NCBI GenBank assembly: GCA_050309735.1
Contig: JBNRMS010000035.1
Location: 11,905-75,904, forward strand
Length of the DNA: 64,000 nucleotides
Direction: 5' to 3'
Source: UMGS1002 sp050309735
GTDB lineage: Bacteria > Bacillota > Clostridia > Oscillospirales > CAG-272
The position numbers and the translations under genes were made by a program. This document shows positions 53,545 through 62,368 of the stretch, one piece after another. A model generated the notes under the pieces. The model was given only the letters and a program-made list of their open reading frames with translations, did not search any database and had not been told where the DNA came from. The stretch's first letter is position 1, and each line of letters opens with the position of its first letter.

Positions 53545-54252
53545 TTAACCGCGGTCGCTTCGGCGCAGCCGGTTTTCAATCAATTTTATCATAAGCGTAA
53601 TCATAAAAACCATAGCGACATAAACCAGCGCCATCACCAAATATGGAATTATGTAGTCATAGCTGCTGTCGCCGATTTCCCTGAAAGACTTGCATATATC
53701 GGTAGCTCCTACAAAGCTGATTACCGAGGTTTCCTTAATGAGCGAAATGAATTCGTTTCCGATTGTCGGAAGTATATTTTTAACCGCTTGCGGAACCACA
53801 ATCTTCATCATTGTCGCCGAATAGCTCATGCCGAGCGCTCGCCCCGCCTCGGTCTGCCCCGTATCGACAGACTGAATTCCCGAGCGCATTATTTCCGAAA
53901 CATACGCACCGCTGTTAAGGCCGAAAACGACTATACAAACGTTTAGCGATGACACATTGACGCCTATAAGCACCGGAATGACAAAATATCCGAGCAATAG
54001 TTGCACGACAATCGGGGTACCCCGGAAAAAAGCGACATAAATGTCGCAAATCCTCTGAAATACCCTCACCGAACGTTTATAGCGAGGCGTTACCTTGACG
54101 ACTGCAATAATTGTTCCGATAACAATCCCCAGCAAAAGCCCGAGCACCGCAACCGTGATAGTGGTACGCAGACCGCCGAGGAAAACCCTGTAGCCATTTT
54201 TATTTACAAAATAGTTCCAGAATATATCCCATCTTTTCGCAAAAAATTCCAT
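53545..54252 (-). CDS. glnP: Polar amino-acid ABC importer, permease
   Basis: About 235 residues. Start set at MEFFAKRWD, 5 bp after AGGAG; an ATG 3 bp earlier is possible. Five hydrophobic segments, the His/Glu/Met permease motif region GGLRTTITVAV, the family FFRGTPIVVQ and the ATPase-coupling EAGRALGMSYSATM. It forms the membrane channel as a homodimer. It lies between the binding protein and the ATPase. Confidence 0.92.
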   Translation of the reverse strand: MEFFAKRWDIFWNYFVNKNGYRVFLGGLRTTITVAVLGLLLGIVIGTIIAVVKVTPRYKRSVRVFQRICDIYVAFFRGTPIVVQLLLGYFVIPVLIGVNVSSLNVCIVVFGLNSGAYVSEIMRSGIQSVDTGQTEAGRALGMSYSATMMKIVVPQAVKNILPTIGNEFISLIKETSVISFVGATDICKSFREIGDSSYDYIIPYLVMALVYVAMVFMITLMIKLIENRLRRSDRG

Positions 54253-54315
54253 CATACTCCTCTGCAAACAAGGACCGCCATTCATACATGGCAGTCCCTG
54301 TGCTGAATTTATGGT

Positions 54316-55161
54316 TTATTTATTGTAGCTCTCGGCGATTCTCTTGGCGGGAGCCTCGTCGATAATGACGAAATCAATGTTGCCGTTGAGCATAGCCTGA
54401 ACCGCAAGCGCACCCGATGTATATGAAAGAGTTTCAAAGGGGAAACCGTCAAATCCCCAGTCGGCGTCGCCCTTGCAGTAGTAGAAGCCGGTTGTGCCGC
54501 CCTGAGTTCCCACCTTTGTGGTTGATGTATAGCTCTTGAGAATCTCCTCGATTTGTGCCGCTGTCGTGCAGGAATCAAATCTTGTGTCGCTCTCTTTGAC
54601 AATTACCATTTGCGAGGCGTTGTAGTATGAATCCGAGAAATCAACGATTTCCTTGCGCGTTTCGTTGATAGTCAGACCCGCCGCGCCGATGTCGCAAAGT
54701 CCCTGTCCCACAGAGGTGCATACCGACTCAAAATCCATATTGTCGATTACAAGCTCTTTGTTCACCGATTTCGCGTAGAGATACATAATCTCCATGTCCA
54801 CTCCGAGGTAGGAGTCACCGTCTGTATATTCAAAGGGCGGGAATGCGGCGTTTGTAGCCACGATTATCTGCTCCTTCGAGGCGTCTTTCACAGACGATTT
54901 CACCGGCTCGGGCGTTCCGTCTCCAAAATACTTATCCAGAATTTTCTCAAATTCTCCGTTTGCTTTGATATCGCTAAGGAAAGAGTTGATTGAGGCAAGC
55001 AGCTCATCATTTCCCTTTTTGACCGCGTAAGCATACTGCTCCTCGGTCAGCGATATGTCGATAACCTTAACTTTTTCATCTTTAATTCCGCAGGAAGCGA
55101 AAAGGGCAACATTTGCTGCAAGCATAAGAAGCACCAGCAAAAGGCTGACGATTTTTTTCAT
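54316..55161 (-). CDS. Amino-acid-binding lipoprotein with permuted domain order
   Basis: 281 residues. Lipoprotein signal with Cys24 (LFASC). Residues 98-280 are an SBP_bac_3 core from IIVATNAAFPPFEY to FVIIDEAPAKRIAE, but it stops where a normal protein continues. The usual C-terminal segment (a strand, then EEYGIAVxKGN and KADGxxxKIxxKYFG helices) is found instead at residues 32-80, before the core. This reads as a circular permutation. It binds an amino acid outside the cell for GlnP/GlnQ. Ligand unknown. Confidence 0.9.
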   Translation of the reverse strand: MKKIVSLLLVLLMLAANVALFASCGIKDEKVKVIDISLTEEQYAYAVKKGNDELLASINSFLSDIKANGEFEKILDKYFGDGTPEPVKSSVKDASKEQIIVATNAAFPPFEYTDGDSYLGVDMEIMYLYAKSVNKELVIDNMDFESVCTSVGQGLCDIGAAGLTINETRKEIVDFSDSYYNASQMVIVKESDTRFDSCTTAAQIEEILKSYTSTTKVGTQGGTTGFYYCKGDADWGFDGFPFETLSYTSGALAVQAMLNGNIDFVIIDEAPAKRIAESYNK

Positions 55162-55206
55162 TTCTGTCTTTCTCCTGTATAATTATTCGGTTGACCCAAT
55201 GCTGAT

Positions 55207-55236
55207 ATTATAATACAAAGCCGTCTTAATTGTCAA
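55207..55236 (-). promoter_or_regulatory. Promoter of the amino-acid importer operon
   Basis: TTGACA (55231-55236) and TATAAT (55207-55212), spacer 18 bp. GGAG lies 10-11 bp before the ATG. Confidence 0.88.
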
Positions 55237-55263
55237 CAGATTATACAATTATTACACAAATAT

Positions 55264-58095
55264 TCACTTATTAAATATCTTATTCAGATAGAATCCGGTG
55301 TGCGACTCGGGGCATCGGGCTATATCCTCGGGAGTTCCGACCGCGACAACCTCTCCCCCCCCGTCTCCACCTTCGGGGCCGAGGTCGATTATATGGTCGG
55401 CACACTTAATAACGTCAAGATTGTGTTCGATTACAAGCACGGTGTTGCCCGCGTCGGCAAGACGATTGAGTATTTCAAGCAGCTTTCGGACGTCGTGCGA
55501 ATGAAGCCCTGTGGTCGGTTCGTCAAGGAGATAGATGGTCTTACCTGTCCCTCGCCGTGCAAGTTCGGTCGCAAGCTTGACCCGCTGCGCCTCACCGCCC
55601 GACAGAGTTGTTGCCGGCTGACCTATTTTTATATACCCGAGCCCGACGTCATTTAGTGTTTTGAGCTTTCGCTTAATGGGGGGGATCCCGTCGAAAAAGC
55701 CGACGCCCTCCTCGACTGTCATCTCAAGGACATCATGTATATTCTTGCCCTTATATCTGACGTCGAGCGTATCGCGGTTATACCGCTTGCCCCGGCAGAC
55801 ATCGCAGGTAACATAAACGTCGGGCAGGAAATGCATCTCGATTTTCTTAACTCCGTCGCCCTCGCAGGCCTCACAGCGACCGCCCCTGACGTTGAACGAG
55901 AATCTGCCGGGTTGATACCCTTTGGCCTTGGCATCTGCAGTCGAGGCGAACAGGGTGCGTATATCTCCGAAAAGACCGGTATATGTTGCGGGGTTTGAGC
56001 GCGGATTTCGCCCTATCGGACTTTGATCGATGTCGATTATCTTGTCAAGATGTTCAATTCCCTCTATACGGTCAAATTTCCCCGGAGTGGTAAAAGCGCG
56101 GTTTAGCTTTGATGCCAGCACGGGATAAAGTATCCCGTTGACAAGCGACGACTTGCCCGAGCCCGATACTCCTGTAACGCAGATGAATTTACCGAGCGGG
56201 ATATCAATGTCAATATTTTTGAGGTTGTTTTGCCTCGCGCCATAAATTTTAAGATGATTTCCGTTGCCCTCGCGTCGCTCGCTCGGCAGAGGAATTGACA
56301 TCCGCCCCGAGAGGTATGCTCCGGTTATCGAGCTTGGGTTTTCCATAACCTCCTCGGGGCTTCCCTCGGCAACAATCAATCCGCCGTGAATCCCGGCGCC
56401 CGGGCCTATATCGATGATATAATCCGAGCTTCTCATTGTGTCCTCGTCGTGCTCGACTACGATTACCGTGTTTCCGAGATCGCGCAGGCGTTTTAGCGTG
56501 TCTATCAGCTTGTTGTTGTCGCGCTGATGCAGACCTATGCTCGGCTCGTCAAGTATATACATAACTCCTACCAGCGCCGAGCCGATTTGTGTCGCAAGCC
56601 TTATGCGCTGCGCCTCGCCTCCCGAGAGTGTTCCGGCCTTTCTTGTGAGGTTCAGATAATTAAGACCGACGCTGATTAGAAAGGTCAGCCGCGCCCGGAT
56701 TTCTTTGAGTATCTCGCGGGCTATCTTTTGCTCGGTTTCGGTCAGCTCAAGCCCCTCTATAAATTTGAGCGACGAGGTTACCGGCAGCGCACAGAACTCA
56801 TGAATATTTAGTCCGCCGACGGTAACCGAGAGTACTGTGTCGTTCAGTCGCCGGCCGTTGCACTCGGGGCAGGGTGCCTCCTCGATAAACTGCTCGTAAT
56901 ACTCTCCGACACCGCTCGTTTCAAGGCGGTTTTCAATCATTTTTATTATGCCGTCAAACTTTGTTGTCTGAATATGCCCCTCGCCGCCAAAATAGCGCTT
57001 AAGTCTATATGTTTTCTCACCCGTGCCGTGCAGCAACGCATCGAGTGCTTCATCGCTCATCTTATTGATCGGCGTGTCGAGACTAAACCCGACATGTTTG
57101 CCGACTGCTTCGAAAAGCGGACCGTTCCAGCTCTCGGGTTCAAGTGTTTTAAAGCCGTTAACGGCAACAGCCCCCCCTGAGAGGGTGAGCGACTTGTCGG
57201 GAATAATTTTGTCGGCCGATATACGTCTTGACACACCAAGCCCCACGCATTTAGGGCATGCGCCGGCCGGGTTGTTGAAAGAAAACATCCGGGGCTCAAG
57301 CTCCCCGAAGGAAATCCCATGCTCCTCGCAGGCATAGTTCTGCGAGAACTCAAGCTCATCGGGTTCACCCCCCTCACGGGGCAGGACTGCGATGAGCAGA
57401 TTGCCGTCTGCAAGCGAGAGCGCTGTTTCGACCGAATCACCCAGCCTTGGACGTATATCCTCGCGCATTACAAGGCGGTCTACCACTATTTCGATTTTAT
57501 GCTTGTAATTCTTATCAAGCTTTATCTCCTCGCTAAGCTCGTACATACTGCCATTGACCCGAACGCGGACATAGCCGCTTTTCCTCGCGTCTGAGAAGAC
57601 CTTTTCGTGCGCTCCCTTGCGGTCGCGCACCACCGGTGCCATCACCATAAAACGCTCGCCTTCGGGAAGCGTCATAATCCTGTCGATAATCTGGTCGGTC
57701 GATTGCCGCCTTATCTCCTTGCCGCAGACTGGGCAGTGCGGCACTCCGATGCGCGAGAAGAGAAGACGAAGATAGTCGTATATCTCGGTCACCGTTCCAA
57801 CGGTTGAACGAGGGTTGCGGGAGGTGGTTTTTTGGTCTATTGAAATCGAGGGGGAAAGCCCCTCGATTGAATCTATGTCGGGCTTGTCAAGCTGCCCTAA
57901 AAATTGCCGAGCGTAGGACGACAGCGACTCGACAAAGCGTCTGTGCCCCTCTGCGTAAAGTGTGTCGAAGGCGAGCGAGGACTTGCCCGAGCCCGACAGC
58001 CCCGACAGCACCACAAGCCTGTCGCGCGGTATTGTGACATCTATGTTTTTAAGGTTATGAACCCTAGCACCCTTAATTATTATCTTTCCTGCCAT
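55264..58095 (-). CDS. uvrA: Excinuclease ABC subunit A
   Basis: 943 residues from MAGKIIIKG; CGGAG lies 5 bp before the ATG. Two ABC modules with split ATPase halves: Walker A GLSGSGKSS and GVSGSGKSS, signatures TLSGGEAQR twice, and the zinc module CPVCG near residue 120 and CEACEG...CDVC in the second half. It finds bulky DNA damage with UvrB. It stands alone; uvrB and uvrC are not in the window. No canonical LexA box, but repeats lie at the promoter. Confidence 0.97.
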   Translation of the reverse strand: MAGKIIIKGARVHNLKNIDVTIPRDRLVVLSGLSGSGKSSLAFDTLYAEGHRRFVESLSSYARQFLGQLDKPDIDSIEGLSPSISIDQKTTSRNPRSTVGTVTEIYDYLRLLFSRIGVPHCPVCGKEIRRQSTDQIIDRIMTLPEGERFMVMAPVVRDRKGAHEKVFSDARKSGYVRVRVNGSMYELSEEIKLDKNYKHKIEIVVDRLVMREDIRPRLGDSVETALSLADGNLLIAVLPREGGEPDELEFSQNYACEEHGISFGELEPRMFSFNNPAGACPKCVGLGVSRRISADKIIPDKSLTLSGGAVAVNGFKTLEPESWNGPLFEAVGKHVGFSLDTPINKMSDEALDALLHGTGEKTYRLKRYFGGEGHIQTTKFDGIIKMIENRLETSGVGEYYEQFIEEAPCPECNGRRLNDTVLSVTVGGLNIHEFCALPVTSSLKFIEGLELTETEQKIAREILKEIRARLTFLISVGLNYLNLTRKAGTLSGGEAQRIRLATQIGSALVGVMYILDEPSIGLHQRDNNKLIDTLKRLRDLGNTVIVVEHDEDTMRSSDYIIDIGPGAGIHGGLIVAEGSPEEVMENPSSITGAYLSGRMSIPLPSERREGNGNHLKIYGARQNNLKNIDIDIPLGKFICVTGVSGSGKSSLVNGILYPVLASKLNRAFTTPGKFDRIEGIEHLDKIIDIDQSPIGRNPRSNPATYTGLFGDIRTLFASTADAKAKGYQPGRFSFNVRGGRCEACEGDGVKKIEMHFLPDVYVTCDVCRGKRYNRDTLDVRYKGKNIHDVLEMTVEEGVGFFDGIPPIKRKLKTLNDVGLGYIKIGQPATTLSGGEAQRVKLATELARRGTGKTIYLLDEPTTGLHSHDVRKLLEILNRLADAGNTVLVIEHNLDVIKCADHIIDLGPEGGDGGGEVVAVGTPEDIARCPESHTGFYLNKIFNK

Positions 58096-58136
58096 TCTAA
58101 CTCCGAAAAAACCCAAAACCGGCGCGCCGCCGGCTT

Positions 58137-58196
58137 TGGAACTATAATATTGTTCTTGTTATGGAACTATTATACCATATAATTGACATTTGTCAA
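58137..58196 (-). promoter_or_regulatory. uvrA promoter with TGGAACTATWATA direct repeats
   Basis: TTGACA (58191-58196) and TATAAT (58169-58174), spacer 16 bp. Two copies of TGGAACTATWATA (58137-58149 and 58162-58174, forward strand) are 25 bp apart, one over the -10 box and one in the leader. GTTC/GAAC arms at 58152-58167 lie between. Possible operator. Confidence 0.7.
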
Positions 58197-58223
58197 GTAT
58201 ATTTTACAATAAGTTCTTCCATA

Positions 58224-59378
58224 TTATGAATTATTTCGCTTTTCGCGAAATACATATGCGGGTTTGAAATATTGATATAGATTGCAGGGAATCATGCCGT
58301 TGTAGAGCTTGCGGACCTTGTCTGCCCGCCGGCCGTAGAGACGCTCAAAATTATCGGAGGCCGAAAGAATGTAAATCTGCCATGGATCAAAGGACGCAAA
58401 ATTCCTTCCAATCTCGCGGTATATCCGCTCGGCTTCTGATATTTCAAGCATTCGCTCGCCATAGGGCGGGTTTGTGACTATGCTCCCCCGCCGGTCGGGT
58501 TTTTTAATTTTCTTGGCGTCGGCCGAAAAAATCTTAATATTCTTTCTGACACCGGCTCTCTTGGCATTTGCGGCGGCAAGCTCGAGCATATCGGGGTCAA
58601 TATCCGACGCCCACGCCTCATAATCGGGCGCCACGGCTTCTGCCTCCATCGCTTCTTCTCTCGCCTTCTGCCATCTTTCGGGGCCGATTATCTTAAAGGC
58701 CTCGCCGGCAAACGACCGTCCGAGCCCGGGCGCCTTCCCGGTCATAATCATGGCGCTCTCAATAGCGATTGTTCCCGAACCGCAGAAGGGATCCCAGAAC
58801 AGCACATCGGCACGCGGACGCGAGGTCAGCGCCAGAGCCGCGGCAAGTGTTTCGCGCAGAGGCGCAGCGCCTGCTGCCGGTCTGTAACCGCGCTTGTGCA
58901 GCGCTATCCCCGAGGTGTCTATCATCAGCGAGGCGACATCCTTAAATATGAAAAATTCAATCTGATATTTGGCGCCCCCCTCCTCAAACCACTTAATCCC
59001 GTATTTCGACGACAGCCGCTCGACCACCGCCTTTTTCACTATCTTCTGGCAGTCAGGTATCGAAAAAAGCGTGCTCTTTATCGCGTGGCCTTTGACCGGA
59101 AAGGCGTCGTTCTTCCCGATAAACCTCTCCCAGGGGAGTGCTTTTGTTCCCTCGAAAAGCTCATCGAAGGTCGACGCGGGAAAGGTGCCGAGGCGGATGA
59201 ATACTCGCTCGGCAACTCTTAAATTTATATTGGCTCGGGCAATATCAAGTTCGCTACCTAAAAAGGTGACCCGACCGTCCATCGTGTCAACTCTCTTAAG
59301 CCCCAGCGCGTCTATCTCGCTTCCGAGCAGCTTCTCAAGCCCGAAAAGGCAGGTTGCCACAAGTTCGTATTCCGGCAT
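58224..59378 (-). CDS. THUMP-domain class I rRNA methyltransferase (RlmL/YpsC-like)
   Basis: 384 residues. N-terminal THUMP RNA-binding domain (about 50-160), then a SAM domain with DPFCGSGTIAIESAM and the NPPYG catalytic motif. Matches the YpsC/RlmL N2-guanine methyltransferase group acting on 23S rRNA. It lacks the second, RlmK-like half of the E. coli fusion, as is normal in Firmicutes. The following TIGR01440 gene is co-directional. Confidence 0.9.
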   Translation of the reverse strand: MPEYELVATCLFGLEKLLGSEIDALGLKRVDTMDGRVTFLGSELDIARANINLRVAERVFIRLGTFPASTFDELFEGTKALPWERFIGKNDAFPVKGHAIKSTLFSIPDCQKIVKKAVVERLSSKYGIKWFEEGGAKYQIEFFIFKDVASLMIDTSGIALHKRGYRPAAGAAPLRETLAAALALTSRPRADVLFWDPFCGSGTIAIESAMIMTGKAPGLGRSFAGEAFKIIGPERWQKAREEAMEAEAVAPDYEAWASDIDPDMLELAAANAKRAGVRKNIKIFSADAKKIKKPDRRGSIVTNPPYGERMLEISEAERIYREIGRNFASFDPWQIYILSASDNFERLYGRRADKVRKLYNGMIPCNLYQYFKPAYVFREKRNNS

Positions 59379-59411
59379 ATTATAATTAACCTTTCTTATT
59401 AAGTTTCGACT

Positions 59412-59954
59412 TTAGTTATACTTTGCCCGCTCACCGCCGATATATTTCGGGCGTGTTCTGGCGCAGACAAGATTTGCCTCGCCGATACGGCGTATCGCCA
59501 CCCTCACCGGCACCGCAACGTCGCAAAGGTGCATTCCGATGAGTGTGTCGCCGATGTCTATTCCGGCGCGTGCCTTTATGTGTTCAACGGCTACCGGATC
59601 GTTAAGGCCCGCGTAAACCGCGGTCGCGAAAGACCCGCCTGCGCTCGGCTGCGGGATGACTGACACTATCTCATACCCATGCCGCAGGGCGCACTCACGC
59701 TCAATTATCAGTGCGCGATTGAGATGCTCGCAGCACTGTGCCGCGAGGTATATCCCCCGCTCGCGAAGAATCGGGTATATCCCGGCGAAAACCGCCGCAG
59801 CCGCCTCGGGCGAGGACTCCTTGCCAATCTTCCCGCCGATTATCTCGGAAGACGAGCAGCCCACAACAAATATATCGCCCTTAGCCATCCCCGCAACGCC
59901 GAGTAGCTCGGCAGCGGCGTCGGCCGCTTGATTTTTAATTGTTTCAAAATTCAT
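59412..59954 (-). CDS. TIGR01440 family protein (UPF0340, YwlG-like)
   Basis: 180 residues from MNFETIKNQA; upstream MVI comes from the leader cassette. VGCSSSEIIGGKIGKESS near the N-terminus and AAQCCEHLNRAL are family signatures. Conserved in Firmicutes, function unknown. A full hairpin leader element precedes it. Confidence 0.9.
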   Translation of the reverse strand: MNFETIKNQAADAAAELLGVAGMAKGDIFVVGCSSSEIIGGKIGKESSPEAAAAVFAGIYPILRERGIYLAAQCCEHLNRALIIERECALRHGYEIVSVIPQPSAGGSFATAVYAGLNDPVAVEHIKARAGIDIGDTLIGMHLCDVAVPVRVAIRRIGEANLVCARTRPKYIGGERAKYN

Positions 59955-60104
59955 TATGACCATTCCTTTCTGTTTGCAGAGAGATTTGTGCCGGTAGCTG
60001 CGGAGCCGCTATTGCTGCCATCCCCTGCGGCTACGAAGGCACAAAGATCGTTGTTTTAATGAAAGTTTTCTTTTAAACTTGCCTCCTTGCCGCCTACGGG
60101 CGGC
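59955..60104 (-). repeat. Hairpin leader element upstream of the TIGR01440 gene
   Basis: Full copy. Sense order: hairpin III GCCGCC-TACG-GGCGGC (60089-60104), hairpin II (60053-60078), hairpin I (TTTGTGCC 59985-59992 with GGCACAAA 60038-60045), then GAAAGGAATGGTCAT and the ATG. About 150 bp alignable with the aspS copy. The rest of this 311-bp gap holds only the ispH-S1 3' hairpin. Confidence 0.78.
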
Positions 60105-60237
60105 TCAAATAAATACTTTGTCTCTGTACTTTAGCGCAAAAATGATTCTATATAAAATTATTATACATCAGAATCGCTCATTTTACAATATCCGCAGAGA
60201 AAAACAAATGATATGGCGGCGCACCGTCACAAAGAGA

Positions 60238-60259
60238 ACCGCCGCTTTTCAGCGGCGGT
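60238..60259 (-). terminator. Hairpin after ispH-S1
   Basis: Perfect 9-bp stem ACCGCCGCT/AGCGGCGGT with a 4-nt loop, then TTCTCTTTG on the minus strand, about 15 bp past the stop. Likely terminator with a weak U tract. Confidence 0.7.
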
Positions 60260-60274
60260 CGGATAATTTGATTT

Positions 60275-62365
60275 TTATTCGAAGGTTGTTTCGTCCTCAT
60301 ACTTCTCGGCATAGGCATAGTCTGCAGCTTCCTCGAGCAGAGCGCGGATTGAAAGGCTAACCTTTCTCCTCTCCTCATCGATAGCCGTTATCTTAACATC
60401 GACAATATCATCGATGGCAAGGACATCCTGCGGCTTTGCCGTGTTAGTCATGGCGATCTGCGAGATGTGAATTAGCCCGTCCACTCCGGGAACCAGCTCG
60501 GCAAACGCGCCGAAGGTAGTCATGCCGACTATCTTCACGCTCGCAACATCGCCGACTGAATACTTGCTTGTGAACACGCGCCACGGCTCGGTCTCCTCTG
60601 TTTTATATCCAAGCGAGATGCGTTTTCTCTCGCGGTCAAAGCCCTTAACGAAAACGTCAAGCTCCTCGCCGATTGAAACTACTTCGGCGGGCGATTTGAT
60701 GTGTAGCCATGACAGCTCGGTGGTATGTACCATGCCGTCAACTCCGCCTAAATCAACAAACGCGCCATAGCTTGTCATGCTCTTTACCTTGCCGGTGAAT
60801 TTCATCCCAACCTCAAGGGAATCCCAAAAGGCGGCTTCAAGGGCGCGTCTTTCATCGCGGATAACAAGCCGTATCGACCCTATCGCGCGCTTTCCCTGTT
60901 CCTTTATTTCAATTATGCGGATGCGAACTATGTCTCCGACAAGCTTCGACATATCCTCCCCCCTCGGAATTCCGGTTTGGGAAGCCGGCACGAACACGCG
61001 GTTTGAGTTTACGCTGACCTCGACGCCGCCCTTGTTCACCCCGATAACTTTTCCTTCGAGAACCTCTTCGCTCTCCTTAGCATCAACTATTTTTTGCCAG
61101 TTTTTGTCCGAATCGACGCGCCTTTTTGAAAGGGTGGCAAAGCCGTCGATGTCGCTTACTTTGATTACAAAAGCCTCGATTTTATCACCGACATTAAATA
61201 ATGTCGTCAACTTTAAAGTAGGATCATCTGTTGCCTGATCGGCGGTGATAACGCCGGTAACTTTAGCGCCGAGGTCAAGCTGAAGCTCTGCGTCGGTTAC
61301 CGATGTTATTGTACCGGTAACGGTGTCTCCTGTATTTAAAGTTGTCAGTGATGATTCGAGCATCTCCTCAAAGTTCTCAGCCTTGATCTCAGTGTTTTCG
61401 CTCATTATTCTGTATACCTCCTGTATTATGCCGGCGGGAGTTGACGCCCCCGCGACAATCCCCGTTTTTCCACGGGAAGATAACAATTTGATTTCGGGCA
61501 GCATTGCCCGCAGTTCTGCACCGTCGGCTATCCTAAAGGTTGACGGGCAGTTTTTTTTGCATATATCATAAAGTCTTGCCGTATTCGAGCTGTCTTTCCC
61601 GCCGATAACTATCATAAGCCGGCATTGTTTTGAGAGAAAATCAGCCTCTGTCTGGCGTTTTTCAGTAACACCACATATTGTATCAAAAATAATCGCATTT
61701 GTACATAGCTTTTTTGATTTTTCCTGACTTTTTTTCCACTCCGACAAATCAAATGTAGTTTGAGCGGCTATAATGACGCTTTTTTTGTGCAAATCGCCGA
61801 GTTTGCCTCCAAGAGCCGCTTGCTCAAATTCATCAGCAGAGCAAAAAACCCGCCTCTCGCCCTCAGCACAGCTCATAATACCGATAACCTCGGGATGAGC
61901 CGCGTCGCCCATTAAAACAAACAAACTTTCTCCCCCGGAATTCTCGGAGGCTATTTTGTGTATTTTGGTGACATAGGGGCAGGTGCAGTCGACATAGGAA
62001 AAATGCGGGTTTTCTGCCGCTGCTCCGGCAAGCAGCCGCTCGGTGTCGAGCGTCACACCGTGCGCACGAACAAAGACGGTTACCGGTGAGAGCGCCGTAG
62101 CAGACGCTGCAAGAGCCTTTATATCGACGTCGGTTATTATACCAACCCCGCGCCGGGAAAGTTCATTATTATATGTGTCGTTGTGAATCAGTTTCCCGAG
62201 CGTAAAAATCCGCTCACCCTCTGTCGCTTGGTCAAGCTTTTTTTCTATTCTTTCAGCCGCAAGCTTAACCCCGAAGCAAAACCCTGAGCTGCTTGCAATT
62301 ATTATTTCTCGCTCACCTGCGGTTTTCTTTTGATTTTTTTCTTTTACCATTGAGTTTTTATCCAT
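60275..62365 (-). CDS. ispH: IspH (HMBPP reductase) fused to ribosomal protein S1-type domains
   Basis: 696 residues. Residues 20-320 are IspH, the iron-sulfur enzyme that ends the MEP isoprenoid pathway: cluster cysteines in GFCFGV (Cys30), CTCPYV (Cys129) and DTICGVTEKRQ. Residues 340-690 hold four S1 RNA-binding repeats, the last two with SYGAFVDL and TFGAFAEL. This bifunctional form is known from Clostridia, and the S1 half may serve as the S1 protein. It lies 3 bp after plsC, in the usual cmk-plsC-ispH/S1 cluster. Confidence 0.95.
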   Translation of the reverse strand: MDKNSMVKEKNQKKTAGEREIIIASSSGFCFGVKLAAERIEKKLDQATEGERIFTLGKLIHNDTYNNELSRRGVGIITDVDIKALAASATALSPVTVFVRAHGVTLDTERLLAGAAAENPHFSYVDCTCPYVTKIHKIASENSGGESLFVLMGDAAHPEVIGIMSCAEGERRVFCSADEFEQAALGGKLGDLHKKSVIIAAQTTFDLSEWKKSQEKSKKLCTNAIIFDTICGVTEKRQTEADFLSKQCRLMIVIGGKDSSNTARLYDICKKNCPSTFRIADGAELRAMLPEIKLLSSRGKTGIVAGASTPAGIIQEVYRIMSENTEIKAENFEEMLESSLTTLNTGDTVTGTITSVTDAELQLDLGAKVTGVITADQATDDPTLKLTTLFNVGDKIEAFVIKVSDIDGFATLSKRRVDSDKNWQKIVDAKESEEVLEGKVIGVNKGGVEVSVNSNRVFVPASQTGIPRGEDMSKLVGDIVRIRIIEIKEQGKRAIGSIRLVIRDERRALEAAFWDSLEVGMKFTGKVKSMTSYGAFVDLGGVDGMVHTTELSWLHIKSPAEVVSIGEELDVFVKGFDRERKRISLGYKTEETEPWRVFTSKYSVGDVASVKIVGMTTFGAFAELVPGVDGLIHISQIAMTNTAKPQDVLAIDDIVDVKITAIDEERRKVSLSIRALLEEAADYAYAEKYEDETTFE

Positions 62366-62368
62366 AAC

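Noticed and set aside
58152..58167. Possible LexA (SOS) box at uvrA
   Set aside because: The arms GTTC and GAAC are in the wrong order and spaced 8 bp; the Firmicutes box is CGAAC-N4-GTTCG.
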